In this document: positions 26,276 through 37,140 of the stretch, piece by piece
Position numbering within the stretch: the stretch's first letter is position 1
How the letters are laid out: every line of letters starts with the position of its first letter
Assembly: GCF_001068775.1 (NCBI RefSeq)
Contig: NZ_JWAJ01000129.1
Location: forward strand, 1-37,140
Length of the DNA: 37,140 bases
Origin: Streptococcus pseudopneumoniae
GTDB taxonomy: Bacteria; Bacillota; Bacilli; Lactobacillales; Streptococcaceae
Direction of reading: 5' to 3'
The notes under the pieces: generated by a model
What the model was told of the DNA's origin: nothing
The model's database searches: none
What the model saw: only the letters and a program-made list of their open reading frames with translations
Program-made: the position numbers and the translations under genes

Positions 26276-28469
26276 TCGCTTTCCAATTCCAAAAATCTAT
26301 CTCAGTTTTCTTTTGCTCTGGTTCTACTATGCAATTTTTTCAGCAAGTGTCTTAGCACTTTTGGGCTTTGTCTTTTTACTAGTCTGCCTCTTTTTCCAAT
26401 TTCCATGGAAAACTGTGACTAAGGTCCTCTTGATTTGCAGCATATTTGGGAGTTGGTTTATTTTTCAAAAATGGCAGCAAGAAGAAGCCAATCGGAATCT
26501 TGTAGACACGGTTGATACAGTGCGAATATTACCGGATACCATCAAAGTAAATGGTGATAGCTTATCTTTTCGTGGCAAGGCTGAGGGCAGACTCTTTCAG
26601 GTCTATTATAAACTCCAGTCAGAATCTGAAAAGAAAAAATTTCAAGACTTATCTGAACTACCTGAAATAGTTTTGAAAGGCAAGTTAGCTAGTCCTCAAG
26701 GAGCCAGTAATTTTGCTGGATTTGATTATCGAAACTATCTCAAAACACAGGGGATTTATCAGACCTTAACTATATCGGAAATTGTCGAATTAAAGCAAAT
26801 TTCTAGTTGGGATATAGGAGAAAATCTATCCAGTTTGCGAAGAAAAGCAGTTGTCTGGATAAAAAGGAATTTTCCTGACCCCATGCGCAATTATATGACG
26901 GGACTCTTATTAGGGCACTTGGACACAGATTTTGAGGAAATGAATGAACTCTATTCTAGCCTCGGAATTATTCACCTATTTGCTTTGTCAGGAATGCAAG
27001 TAGGATTCTTTATGAATGCTTTTAAAAAATCACTCTTACGTTTGGGCTTGACTCAAGAGAAGTTCAAATGGCTTGCCTATCCCTTTTCTTTGTTCTATGC
27101 AGGCATGACAGGTTTTTCAGCATCTGTGATTAGAAGTCTTTTACAAAAGATCTTGGCTCAGCATGGCTTTAAGTCACTGGATAATTTTGCTTTGACAATT
27201 CTTATTCTATTTTTAATCATGCCGAACTTTTTCTTAACAGCTGGAGGGGTTCTTTCCTGTGCTTATGCCTTTATCCTGACAATGACTGGTGAGGAAGTAG
27301 CAGGGATAAAAGGACTGGTTAGGGAGAGTTGTATTATTTCCTTGGGAATTCTGCCAATTTTATCTTTTTATTTTTCAGAATTTCAACCGTGGTCTATTCT
27401 CCTAACTTTTGCCTTTTCTTTCTTATTTGATATGGTCTTGTTGCCACTTTTATCGATTCTCTTCTGTCTGTCATTTGTATATCCCATCACCCAGTTCAAC
27501 TTTCTCTTTGAATGGCTAGAAAATATCATACGCTATATTTCTCAGCTATCTACTAGGCCCCTTGTTTTCGGCCAACCGAGTCTTTGGATTTTAATCCTTC
27601 TTTTGATTACTTTAGCTCTCATCTATGACTATCGAAAGAATTTGAAAAAACTATCTATGCTTGTCATAGTTGCCATCTCATTCTTTTTAGTAACCAAACA
27701 TCCACTAGAGAATGAAATCACAGTCCTAGATATGGAACAGGGACGAAGCATTTTCCTAAGAGACATGACAGGGAAGACCATACTACTGGATGTTGGTGAA
27801 AAGCTAGCAGTTGAAAAGAAAGAAGTCTGGCAGGAGAAAGCTATTACCAGCAATGCCAAACGTAGTTTAATTCCTTATCTGAAAAGTCGAGGAGTGGCCA
27901 AGATTGATCAGCTGGTTCTAACGACTAGTGATACTAAACAGTTAGATCATGTGTTAGAAATCAGTAAAGCCGTCGAGCTTGGAGAGATTCTAGTAACTGA
28001 AGAAACTTTATCTAAGAGAGAATTTATGGATAAGCTGAAGGAGAGCAAAGTCAAGGTAGGTGCTATCAAAACAGGACAGCAGTTACCTATTTTTGGGAAT
28101 AGTTTAGAAGTTATCGCTACCCAAAATAAGGATAAAAATGATTCAATTACAATGTATGGAAAGTTACTAAACCAAACCTTTCTAGTTACTGGAAATATAG
28201 AGGAGAAGTTTTTAACGAGTCATTATCCAAAACTCCAAGCAGATGTAGTGATAACTCATCAGCAAGCATCGAAGAAAAAGACAGATATCGAAATCTTCAA
28301 AAATGTACACCCTAAAATCACGGTCATTTCGGTAGACAAGAAGAAAAAAATCAAAGAAAAAAATGCGGAAAGTAACCAAGAACTTGGGAATTCGATATAT
28401 CAAACGAATCAAAAGGGCGCCATTCGTTTCAAGGGATGGACTACTTGGAATGTTGAAACTGTTCAATAA
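26259..28469 (+). CDS. comEC: DNA internalisation channel ComEC
   Basis: Polytopic inner-membrane protein thought to pass single-stranded DNA into the cytoplasm. It has 736 residues: N-terminal membrane spans, an OB-fold-like soluble part (about 85-175), then the Competence domain with HLFALSGMQVGFFM and TGFSASVIRS amid many spans (about 210-480). The C-terminal soluble part (about 490-736) has the metallo-beta-lactamase-like layout (ITVLDMEQGRSIFLRD, LLDVG), but the metal-binding HxHxDH motif is not recognisable. ATG 26259 lies inside the comEA end. It is called celB in pneumococcus. Confidence 0.95.
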   Translation: MLQWISRFPIPKIYLSFLLLWFYYAIFSASVLALLGFVFLLVCLFFQFPWKTVTKVLLICSIFGSWFIFQKWQQEEANRNLVDTVDTVRILPDTIKVNGDSLSFRGKAEGRLFQVYYKLQSESEKKKFQDLSELPEIVLKGKLASPQGASNFAGFDYRNYLKTQGIYQTLTISEIVELKQISSWDIGENLSSLRRKAVVWIKRNFPDPMRNYMTGLLLGHLDTDFEEMNELYSSLGIIHLFALSGMQVGFFMNAFKKSLLRLGLTQEKFKWLAYPFSLFYAGMTGFSASVIRSLLQKILAQHGFKSLDNFALTILILFLIMPNFFLTAGGVLSCAYAFILTMTGEEVAGIKGLVRESCIISLGILPILSFYFSEFQPWSILLTFAFSFLFDMVLLPLLSILFCLSFVYPITQFNFLFEWLENIIRYISQLSTRPLVFGQPSLWILILLLITLALIYDYRKNLKKLSMLVIVAISFFLVTKHPLENEITVLDMEQGRSIFLRDMTGKTILLDVGEKLAVEKKEVWQEKAITSNAKRSLIPYLKSRGVAKIDQLVLTTSDTKQLDHVLEISKAVELGEILVTEETLSKREFMDKLKESKVKVGAIKTGQQLPIFGNSLEVIATQNKDKNDSITMYGKLLNQTFLVTGNIEEKFLTSHYPKLQADVVITHQQASKKKTDIEIFKNVHPKITVISVDKKKKIKEKNAESNQELGNSIYQTNQKGAIRFKGWTTWNVETVQ

Positions 28470-28520
28470 CGTTTTCAGAGAAAACTAAACATTAAAATTG
28501 TCTAAACAATCATTCAAGGC

Positions 28521-28549
28521 TTGATTTTGAACCCTGTTTACTATAAAAT
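28521..28549 (+). promoter_or_regulatory. Promoter of the U32 family gene
   Basis: TTGATT (28521-28526), 17 bases and TAAAAT (28544-28549). No terminator is visible between comEC and this promoter. Confidence 0.6.
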
Positions 28550-28594
28550 GGTTAAGATTGGTGTCAAACTTTTATATTGCAAATAGGAGAAAAA

Positions 28595-29881
28595 ATGACA
28601 AAAACTTTGAAACGTCCTGAGGTTCTATCACCTGCAGGAACACTAGAAAAACTAAAAGTAGCTGTTCAATACGGAGCAGATGCTGTCTTTATCGGTGGTC
28701 AGGCCTATGGTCTTCGTAGCCGCGCGGGTAACTTCACTTTCGAACAGATGGAAGAAGGAGTACAGTTCGCGGCTAAGTATGGAGCTAGGGTATATGTGGC
28801 TGCCAATATGGTTATGCACGAGGGAAATGAAGAAGGTGCCGGAGAATGGTTCCGTAAGTTGCGTGATATTGGCATTGCAGCGGTTATTGTTTCTGACCCT
28901 GCCTTAATCATGATTGCTGCAACAGAAGCACCAGGACTTGAAATCCACCTTTCAACACAAGCTAGTGCGACCAACTATGAAACTCTTGAATTCTGGAAAG
29001 AACTTGGATTGACTCGTGTCGTTTTGGCGCGTGAGGTTTCTATGGAAGAATTGGCAGAAATTCGCAAACGTACAGACGTTGAGATTGAAGCTTTTGTACA
29101 TGGAGCTATGTGTATCTCATATTCTGGCCGTTGTACCCTTTCTAACCACATGAGTATGCGTGATGCCAACCGTGGTGGATGTTCACAATCTTGCCGTTGG
29201 AAATATGACCTTTACGATATGCCATTTGGTAAAGAGCGTAAGAGTCTCAAGGGAGAAATTCCTGAAGAATTTTCAATGTCAGCCGTTGATATGTCTATGA
29301 TTGATCATATCCCAGATATGATTGAAAATGGTGTGGACAGTCTTAAAATTGAAGGTCGTATGAAGTCTATTCACTATGTTTCAACAGTTACAAACTGCTA
29401 CAAGGCTGCCGTTGATGCCTACCTCGAAAGTCCTGAAAAGTTTGAAGCTATCAAGCAAGACTTGATTGATGAAATGTGGAAGGTGGCCCAACGTGAATTG
29501 GCCACAGGTTTCTACTACGGGACACCATCTGAAAATGAACAACTGTTCGGTGCTCGTCGTAAGATTCCAGAATACAAATTTGTTGCTGAAGTAGTAGCTT
29601 ATGATGATGCAACACAAACAGCAACTATTCGCCAACGTAACGTTATCAACGAAGGAGACCAAGTTGAGTTTTATGGCCCAGGTTTCCGCCATTTTGAAAC
29701 TTATATCGAAGACCTTCATGATGCTAAAGGTAATAAAATTGACCGTGCACCAAATCCAATGGAACTTTTAACCATCAAGGTTCCACAACCAGTACAAGCA
29801 GGTGATATGGTCCGTGCTTTGAAAGAAGGCTTGATCAATCTTTACAAAGAAGATGGAACAAGCGTCACAGTTCGTGCCTAG
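28595..29881 (+). CDS. U32 family protein, TrhP2/YrrO-like
   Basis: A 428-residue member of peptidase family U32. The signature area EAFVHGAMCISYSGRCTLS is present, followed by a cysteine-rich stretch GGCSQSCRW that fits the conserved iron-sulfur cysteines of the family. In Bacillus the YrrN-YrrO (TrhP1-TrhP2) pair makes 5-hydroxyuridine in the wobble position of tRNA using prephenate; this length and sequence fit the YrrO/TrhP2 type. True protease activity is doubtful. ATG 28595 follows AGGAG; an in-frame codon 18 bases earlier has no ribosome site. A YrrN-like partner is not next to it. The assignment to tRNA hydroxylation is by homology only. Confidence 0.85.
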   Translation: MTKTLKRPEVLSPAGTLEKLKVAVQYGADAVFIGGQAYGLRSRAGNFTFEQMEEGVQFAAKYGARVYVAANMVMHEGNEEGAGEWFRKLRDIGIAAVIVSDPALIMIAATEAPGLEIHLSTQASATNYETLEFWKELGLTRVVLAREVSMEELAEIRKRTDVEIEAFVHGAMCISYSGRCTLSNHMSMRDANRGGCSQSCRWKYDLYDMPFGKERKSLKGEIPEEFSMSAVDMSMIDHIPDMIENGVDSLKIEGRMKSIHYVSTVTNCYKAAVDAYLESPEKFEAIKQDLIDEMWKVAQRELATGFYYGTPSENEQLFGARRKIPEYKFVAEVVAYDDATQTATIRQRNVINEGDQVEFYGPGFRHFETYIEDLHDAKGNKIDRAPNPMELLTIKVPQPVQAGDMVRALKEGLINLYKEDGTSVTVRA

Positions 29882-29894
29882 ATAAGGAAAAATC

Positions 29895-30206
29895 ATGGTT
29901 CAAGCTCATGGATTACTAGTAGATGATGAAAGCAGATGTGTTCATTACCATAGTGATAAAGATATCGTAGCGCTCCAGTGTTATGAGTGTAAGAAATACT
30001 ATGCCTGTTATCAGTGTCACAATGCGCTAGAGGAGCACACATTTTCTCCATACCCTTTAAGACTTAAACAGGATAAACCTATCTTATGTGGTTTCTGTAA
30101 GAAGAACCTAACTTATGAGGAGTATAGAGAAAAGGGGAGCTGTCCTTATTGTGCAGCACTCTTTAATCCAGCTTGCCAGAGCCACCATTCCTATTATTTT
30201 AAATAA
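29895..30206 (+). CDS. CHY zinc-finger protein
   Basis: A 103-residue small protein with many Cys and His pairs: CVHYHSDKD near the start, CYECKKYYACYQCH, CGFCKK, CPYC and CQSHH. This is the CHY zinc-finger pattern, a fold that binds several zinc ions and is known in eukaryotic RCHY1-like proteins and small bacterial proteins. The bacterial function is unknown. AAGGAAAAATC precedes the ATG, 13 bases after the U32 gene, so the two are probably co-transcribed. A terminator follows. Confidence 0.88.
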   Translation: MVQAHGLLVDDESRCVHYHSDKDIVALQCYECKKYYACYQCHNALEEHTFSPYPLRLKQDKPILCGFCKKNLTYEEYREKGSCPYCAALFNPACQSHHSYYFK

Positions 30207-30214
30207 GAAACGAT

Positions 30215-30245
30215 AAATCCAGGTTGTAAAACTTGGATTTTTATT
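30215..30245 (+). terminator. Terminator of the U32-CHY operon
   Basis: AAATCCAGGTT (30215-30225) pairs along 11 positions (one G-T) with AACTTGGATTT (30230-30240) around GTAA, followed by a T-rich run. Confidence 0.9.
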
Positions 30246-30341
30246 TTCAGAAAAACAGGAAAGATAAGGAAAACAATCTGAAAAGACCTTAAAATTTTCT
30301 ATATAATTGACTTGAAAATCGGAAAAATAGAAATAAATGAT

Positions 30342-30355
30342 TAGAAACGCTTTCA
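30342..30355. promoter_or_regulatory. Candidate cre site (CcpA) upstream of the atp promoter
   Basis: TAGAAACGCTTTCA fits the cre consensus TGNAANCGNWNNCW at 13 of 14 positions. Its end lies 14 bases before the atp -35, an upstream position from which CcpA could activate rather than block. Confidence 0.55.
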
Positions 30356-30369
30356 ATGCTAGTAAAAAG

Positions 30370-30398
30370 TTGACAAAAGCAAATTTTAGGACTAAACT
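30370..30398 (+). promoter_or_regulatory. Promoter of the atp operon
   Basis: A perfect -35 TTGACA (30370-30375), 17 bases and TAAACT (30393-30398). AAAGGAG precedes atpE. Confidence 0.85.
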
Positions 30399-30435
30399 AG
30401 GGAAGTAAATTTAATTTAAAAAAGGAGAATTCGTC

Positions 30436-30636
30436 ATGAATTTAACATTTTTCGGTCTATGTCTTGCCTGTATGGGTGTATCTCTTGCAGAAGGATTTTT
30501 GATGAACGGTTTGTTCAAATCTGCAGCACGCCAACCAGATATCATCCCTCAATTGCGTAGTTTGATGATCATGGGGATTGCCTTTATCGAAGGAACATTC
30601 TTTGTAACTCTCGTATTTTCATTTATCATCAAATAA
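30436..30636 (+). CDS. atpE: F1Fo ATP synthase subunit c
   Basis: Proteolipid of the membrane rotor ring. The 66-residue hairpin has two membrane spans joined by the polar loop KSAARQPD (28-35), with the proton-binding Glu52 in AFIEGTFF. This short form is streptococcal. It is also the target of optochin, with resistance changes known at residues around 20-23 and 45-50. The middle ([19 protein letters not shown]) differs from the pneumococcal sequence as I remember it, pointing to a related commensal. It is the first gene of the operon; no atpI precedes it. In streptococci this enzyme mainly pumps protons out. Confidence 0.97.
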   Translation: MNLTFFGLCLACMGVSLAEGFLMNGLFKSAARQPDIIPQLRSLMIMGIAFIEGTFFVTLVFSFIIK

Positions 30637-30670
30637 AGAGAAGTATAAAATGGAAAAGGGAGGATTCTAG

Positions 30671-31384
30671 ATGGAAGAAAGTATCAATCCAACCATCAAT
30701 ATTGGTCCTGTTACCTTTGATTTAACCTTGACAGCATTAACTTTGTTGTCTGTGGCACTTATTTTTGGCTTTATCTATTGGGCAAGTCGTAATATGACTG
30801 TAAAACCCAAAGGAAAGCAAAATGTACTCGAGTATCTCTATGACTTTGTAGTCGGATTTACAGAACCAAACGTAGGTTCACGGTACATGAAAGATTACTC
30901 ACTCTTTTACTTGTGTTTATTTCTTTTTATGGTTATCGCAAATAATCTTGGTTTGATGGCGAAACTTCAAACTACAGATGGGACAAACCTTTGGACATCG
31001 CCAACAGCAAATCTCCAGTTTGACTTGGCCTTGTCATTCGGAATTATCCTGATGACCCATATTGAAGGAATTCGTCGTCGCGGTGTTAAAAAATATCTAA
31101 AAGGTTTTGTAACCCCAGGTTTCATGACACCGATGAATCTCCTTGAAGAAGTCACGAATTTCCTTTCACTTGCTTTGCGGGTGTTCGGGAATATCTTTGC
31201 CGGAGAAGTGATGGCAAGCCTGCTTATTACTCTCTCTCATCAGGCACTTTATTGGTATCCAGTCGCATTTGTTACCAATCTTGTCTGGACGGCATTTTCT
31301 GTGTTTATTTCCTGTGTTCAGGCCTATGTATTCACAGTCTTGTCTTCTATGTATCTAGGAAATAAAATTAATGATGAAGAGTAG
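30671..31384 (+). CDS. atpB: F1Fo ATP synthase subunit a
   Basis: Stator membrane subunit that forms the two proton half-channels against the c-ring. The 237-residue protein has about five or six spans. The essential arginine is in the conserved segment [16 protein letters not shown] (about 165-180). AGGGAGG precedes ATG 30671. It lies between atpE and atpF as usual. Confidence 0.97.
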   Translation: MEESINPTINIGPVTFDLTLTALTLLSVALIFGFIYWASRNMTVKPKGKQNVLEYLYDFVVGFTEPNVGSRYMKDYSLFYLCLFLFMVIANNLGLMAKLQTTDGTNLWTSPTANLQFDLALSFGIILMTHIEGIRRRGVKKYLKGFVTPGFMTPMNLLEEVTNFLSLALRVFGNIFAGEVMASLLITLSHQALYWYPVAFVTNLVWTAFSVFISCVQAYVFTVLSSMYLGNKINDEE

Positions 31385-31397
31385 AAAGGAGTAAATG

Positions 31398-31891
31398 ATG
31401 CACGTAACAGTAGGTGAATTGATTGGTAACTTTATTTTAATTGCTGGCTCTTTTATCCTTTTGATCGTCTTAGTCAAAAAATTCGCATGGTCAAACTTGA
31501 CAACTGTCTTCGAAGAACGCGCTGAAAAGATCGCTGCTGATATTGATGGTGCTGAACAAGCTCGTCAAAAAGCAGAAACTCTTGCTCAAAAGCGTGAAGA
31601 TGAATTAGCAGGTAGCCGAAGCGAAGCTAAAACTATCATCGAGAATGCCAAGGAGACAGCTGAAAAGAGCAAATCAGATATTCTAGCTGAAGCTAAGCTA
31701 GAAGCTGGTCGCTTGAAAGAAAAAGCTAACCAAGAAATTGCGCAAAACAAAGCTGAGGCTTTACAAAGCGTTAAAGGTGAGGTAGCAGATTTGACAGTTA
31801 GTCTAGCTGGGAAAATCATCTCACAAAACCTTGACGGTCATGCCCATAAAGAACTCATTGATCAGTATATCGATCAGCTAGGAGAAGCTTA

Positions 31892-31892
<1 letters not shown>
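31398..31892 (+). CDS. atpF: F1Fo ATP synthase subunit b
   Basis: Peripheral stalk subunit. From ATG 31398 it has 164 residues: one N-terminal membrane span (about 8-28), then a long charged Ala/Glu/Lys coiled coil. Two ATG codons stand in tandem (31395 and 31398). AAAGGAG (31385-31391) is only 3 bases from the first but 6 from the second, which is preferred. The stop overlaps the atpH start by one base. Confidence 0.96.
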
Positions 31893-33948
<2,056 letters not shown>

Positions 33949-33963
33949 GAATAGAGGTGTCAG

Positions 33964-34842
33964 ATGGCAGTATCTCTAAATGATATTAAAACAAAAATCG
34001 CCTCAACAAAAAATACTAGTCAAATCACTAACGCAATGCAGATGGTTTCTGCAGCTAAGTTAGGTCGTTCTGAAGAAGCAGCACGTAACTTCCAAGTTTA
34101 TGCACAAAAAGTACGTAAACTGGTTACAGATATCCTTCACGGAGATGGCGCTGGCGGATCAACAAACCCAATGTTGATTAGTCGCCCCGTCAAAAAAACA
34201 GGCTATATCGTCATTACATCTGACCGTGGTCTTGTTGGAGGATATAATTCTTCAATCTTAAAAGCTGTCATGGAAATCCAGCAAGAATACCATCCTTCAG
34301 GTGATGATTTTGAAGTCATCTGTATTGGTGGTATGGGAGCCGATTTCTTCAAATCACGCGGTATTCAACCAATCTATGAATTGCGTGGACTTGCGAGTCA
34401 ACCGAGCTTTGATGAAGTTCGTAAGATTATCTCTAAAACGATTGAAATGTATCAAAATGAACTTTTTGATGAGCTCTACGTTTGCTACAACCACCACGTA
34501 AATACATTGACAAGTCAAATGCGTGTAGAACAGATGCTTCCAATCGTGGACTTGGATCCAAATGAAGCAGATGATAACTATAGCTTGACATTTGACCTTG
34601 AAACAAGTCGTGAAGAAATCTTGGATCAATTGCTGCCACAGTTTGCAGAAAGTATGATTTATGGTGCTATTATTGATGCCAAGACAGCTGAAAATGCTGC
34701 TGGTATGACAGCCATGCAAACAGCGACTGATAATGCCAAAAAAGTGATTAATGATTTGACAATCCAGTATAACCGTGCCAGACAGGCGGCGATTACACAA
34801 GAAATCACAGAAATTGTGGCAGGAGCTAGTGCCTTAGAATAG
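33964..34842 (+). CDS. atpG: F1Fo ATP synthase subunit gamma
   Basis: Central rotor shaft of F1. The 292-residue protein begins with the conserved coil [30 protein letters not shown] and ends with [23 protein letters not shown], the two helices that form the shaft. [11 protein letters not shown] and IGGMGADFF belong to the central domain. Unlike the other junctions of the operon, about 190 bases separate it from atpD, filled by a BOX element. Confidence 0.97.
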   Translation: MAVSLNDIKTKIASTKNTSQITNAMQMVSAAKLGRSEEAARNFQVYAQKVRKLVTDILHGDGAGGSTNPMLISRPVKKTGYIVITSDRGLVGGYNSSILKAVMEIQQEYHPSGDDFEVICIGGMGADFFKSRGIQPIYELRGLASQPSFDEVRKIISKTIEMYQNELFDELYVCYNHHVNTLTSQMRVEQMLPIVDLDPNEADDNYSLTFDLETSREEILDQLLPQFAESMIYGAIIDAKTAENAAGMTAMQTATDNAKKVINDLTIQYNRARQAAITQEITEIVAGASALE

Positions 34843-34873
34843 GCTCTAGTCCAGCTCGTATGAAAATGAACTT

Positions 34874-34978
34874 ATACTTAATGAAAATCAAAGAGCAAAC
34901 TAGGAAGCTAGCCGCAGGCTGTACTTGAGTACGGTAAGGCGACGCTGACGTGGTTTGAATTTGATTTTCGAAGAGTAT
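34874..34978 (-). repeat. BOX element (boxA joined to boxC, no boxB)
   Basis: On the minus strand this starts ATACTCTTCGAAAATC, contains CGTCAGCGTCGCCTTACCGTA (the BOX-PCR core region), then CTGCGGCTAGCTTCCTAGTT and TTTGATTTTCATTAAGTAT. These are boxA and boxC of the pneumococcal BOX repeat, without the variable boxB. The ends are inverted repeats (ATACT...AGTAT; GAAAATC...GATTTTC), so the atp transcript should fold here. Confidence 0.92.
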
Positions 34979-34982
34979 TAGG

Positions 34983-34997
34983 ACCTAGTCATTCTAG
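34983..34997 (+). repeat. Short hairpin before atpD
   Basis: CCTAG and CTAGG pair around TCATT, between the BOX element and the atpD ribosome site. No T-run follows, so it is not a terminator. It may be a processing or stability structure. Confidence 0.35.
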
Positions 34998-35024
34998 GAA
35001 CCGACAGTATCTTATATAGAATAG

Positions 35025-36440
<1,416 letters not shown>

Positions 36441-36450
36441 GAGGTGATCT

Positions 36451-36870
36451 ATGGCTCAGTTAACTGTCCAGATCGTGACACCAGATGGCCTCGTCTATGA
36501 TCACCATGCCAGCTTTGTATCAGTTCGAACTCTGGATGGTGAGATGGGGATCTTGCCACGACATCAAAATATGATTGCGGTATTAGCAGTTGATGAAGTT
36601 AAAGTCAAACGTATTGATGATGATTCTCATGTCAACTGGATAGCAGTAAATGGAGGAATCATCGAGATTGCAAATGATGTGATTACTATCATTGCAGACT
36701 CAGCTGAGCGTGCTCGTGATATCGATATTAGCCGTGCAGAACGTGCCAAACTTCGTGCAGAACGTGAAATTGAAGAAGCACAAGACAAACACTTGATTGA
36801 CCAAGAGCGTCGTGCTAAGATTGCATTACAACGTGCTATTAACCGAATCAATGTCGGAAATAAACTATAA
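36451..36870 (+). CDS. atpC: F1Fo ATP synthase subunit epsilon
   Basis: Rotor subunit that can inhibit ATP hydrolysis. The 139-residue protein has the N-terminal beta sandwich ([37 protein letters not shown]) and a C-terminal pair of helices rich in Arg, Glu and Ala (about 90-139). GAGGTG precedes ATG 36451. It is the last gene of the operon, followed by a terminator. Confidence 0.97.
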   Translation: MAQLTVQIVTPDGLVYDHHASFVSVRTLDGEMGILPRHQNMIAVLAVDEVKVKRIDDDSHVNWIAVNGGIIEIANDVITIIADSAERARDIDISRAERAKLRAEREIEEAQDKHLIDQERRAKIALQRAINRINVGNKL

Positions 36871-36875
36871 AAAAA

Positions 36876-36910
36876 TGAGGTTGGGACAAAAAGATCCCGA
36901 CCTCACTTTT
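36876..36910. terminator. Bidirectional terminator of the atp operon
   Basis: TGAGGTTGGGA (36876-36886) pairs along 11 positions (one T-G) with TCCCGACCTCA (36895-36905), followed by TTTTT. A-runs on the left give a T-run on the other strand. It shares GAGGTTGGGACAAAA with the hairpin at 78-103. Confidence 0.9.
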
Positions 36911-36930
36911 TATTATGTGACTTTCAGTCC

Positions 36931-36954
36931 GTCTCGCTCCGTTAGTTGCGAGAC
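36931..36954. repeat. Perfect 7-base inverted repeat before the IS200 end
   Basis: GTCTCGC (36931-36937) and GCGAGAC (36948-36954) flank a 10-base loop, followed by AAAAAAA. Whether it belongs to the IS element or to the chromosome cannot be decided from one copy. Confidence 0.6.
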
Positions 36955-37140
36955 AAAAAAACCACCCGCTATGCGGGTGCGCATCGAAGGTTATACCAAA
37001 AAACTCCAAACGCGATACAATTAAGGTGTTCAAGCCAATTGTAAAGCGAAAGGAGAAAAATATGGCTCAAAAAGCACATAGTTTATCACACACAAAATGG
37101 ATGTGTAAATATCACATTGTGTTCACCCCTAAGTATAGAC
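36955..37140 (+). mobile_element. Left end of an IS200-type element (partial)
   Basis: A hairpin, CACCCGC (36963-36969) and GCGGGTG (36973-36979) with a TAT loop, lies about 85 bases upstream of a tnpA start, as in IS200/IS605 elements whose ends are recognised as single-strand hairpins rather than inverted repeats. The exact outer boundary and the right end are not visible. It inserted just downstream of the atpC terminator and away from any gene. Confidence 0.75.
37062..37140 (+). CDS. tnpA: IS200-like transposase TnpA (truncated by the window end)
   Basis: Single-strand DNA transposase of the HUH/Y1 type. Only the first 26 residues are visible: MAQKAHSLSHTKWMCKYHIV, then FTPKYR. The CKYHIVFTPKYR segment is the standard opening of IS200 TnpA. 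AAGGAG precedes ATG 37062. The HUH and catalytic tyrosine motifs lie outside the window, so I cannot say whether the gene is intact. Confidence 0.85.
   Translation, partial: MAQKAHSLSHTKWMCKYHIVFTPKYR

Noticed and set aside
34354-34800. 148-codon minus-strand frame in atpG
   Set aside because: Antisense shadow of a conserved ATP synthase gene; composition and lack of signals argue against a gene.

Overview
The window reads as a chromosome segment of a mitis-group Streptococcus (S. mitis / S. oralis / S. pneumoniae neighbourhood). It carries low-GC Gram-positive housekeeping genes with streptococcal protein sequences, an F-ATPase operon that starts with atpE and lacks atpI, a comEA-comEC pair behind a competence sigma-factor box, a BOX repeat, and a PrtA-type surface protease. 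The c-subunit sequence and the gene order differ from what I remember of S. pneumoniae, so a commensal relative is more likely. This placement rests on memory of the families, not on a search.

Layout. 1-4250: tail of an unknown + strand gene, dacA (PBP3) on the minus strand, a divergent AI-2E-type permease, then monocistronic tuf. 4290-7540: proB-proA-proC proline operon. 7590-10415: tmk-holB-yabA-rsmI, nucleotide supply and replication control. 10417-14380: trmFO, then pyrH-frr and cvfB-yozE. 14426-15577: phoH. 15578-16560: a decayed IS1182-family transposase with stop codons, an internal deletion and a frameshift. 16568-23369: a strong promoter with a palindromic operator-like element and the 2196-residue sortase-anchored subtilisin prtA, visibly richer in A/T than its flanks. 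23370-25600: gene-poor gap with a candidate small RNA, ald (alanine dehydrogenase, minus strand) and a divergent GNAT acetyltransferase. 25607-28469: comEA-comEC for DNA uptake. 28521-30242: a U32 family protein (TrhP2/YrrO-like) and a CHY zinc-finger protein. 30342-36910: F1Fo-ATPase operon atpE-B-F-H-A-G-D-C, with a BOX element between atpG and atpD. 36931-37140: left end of an IS200-type element with a truncated tnpA.

How it works together. Most of the window is core metabolism and information processing. The adaptive parts are the surface protease, the competence pair, and two candidate catabolite-control (cre) sites, one inside the ald promoter and one upstream of the atp promoter. Terminators and extended -10 promoters are dense and well formed. 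In two places (rsmI/trmFO and yozE/phoH) the preceding terminator appears to overlap the next promoter. I found no tRNA, rRNA or CRISPR array and no clearly novel multi-gene system. The best leads are regulatory: the prtA operator, the candidate small RNA after prtA, the cre sites and the BOX element inside the ATPase operon.
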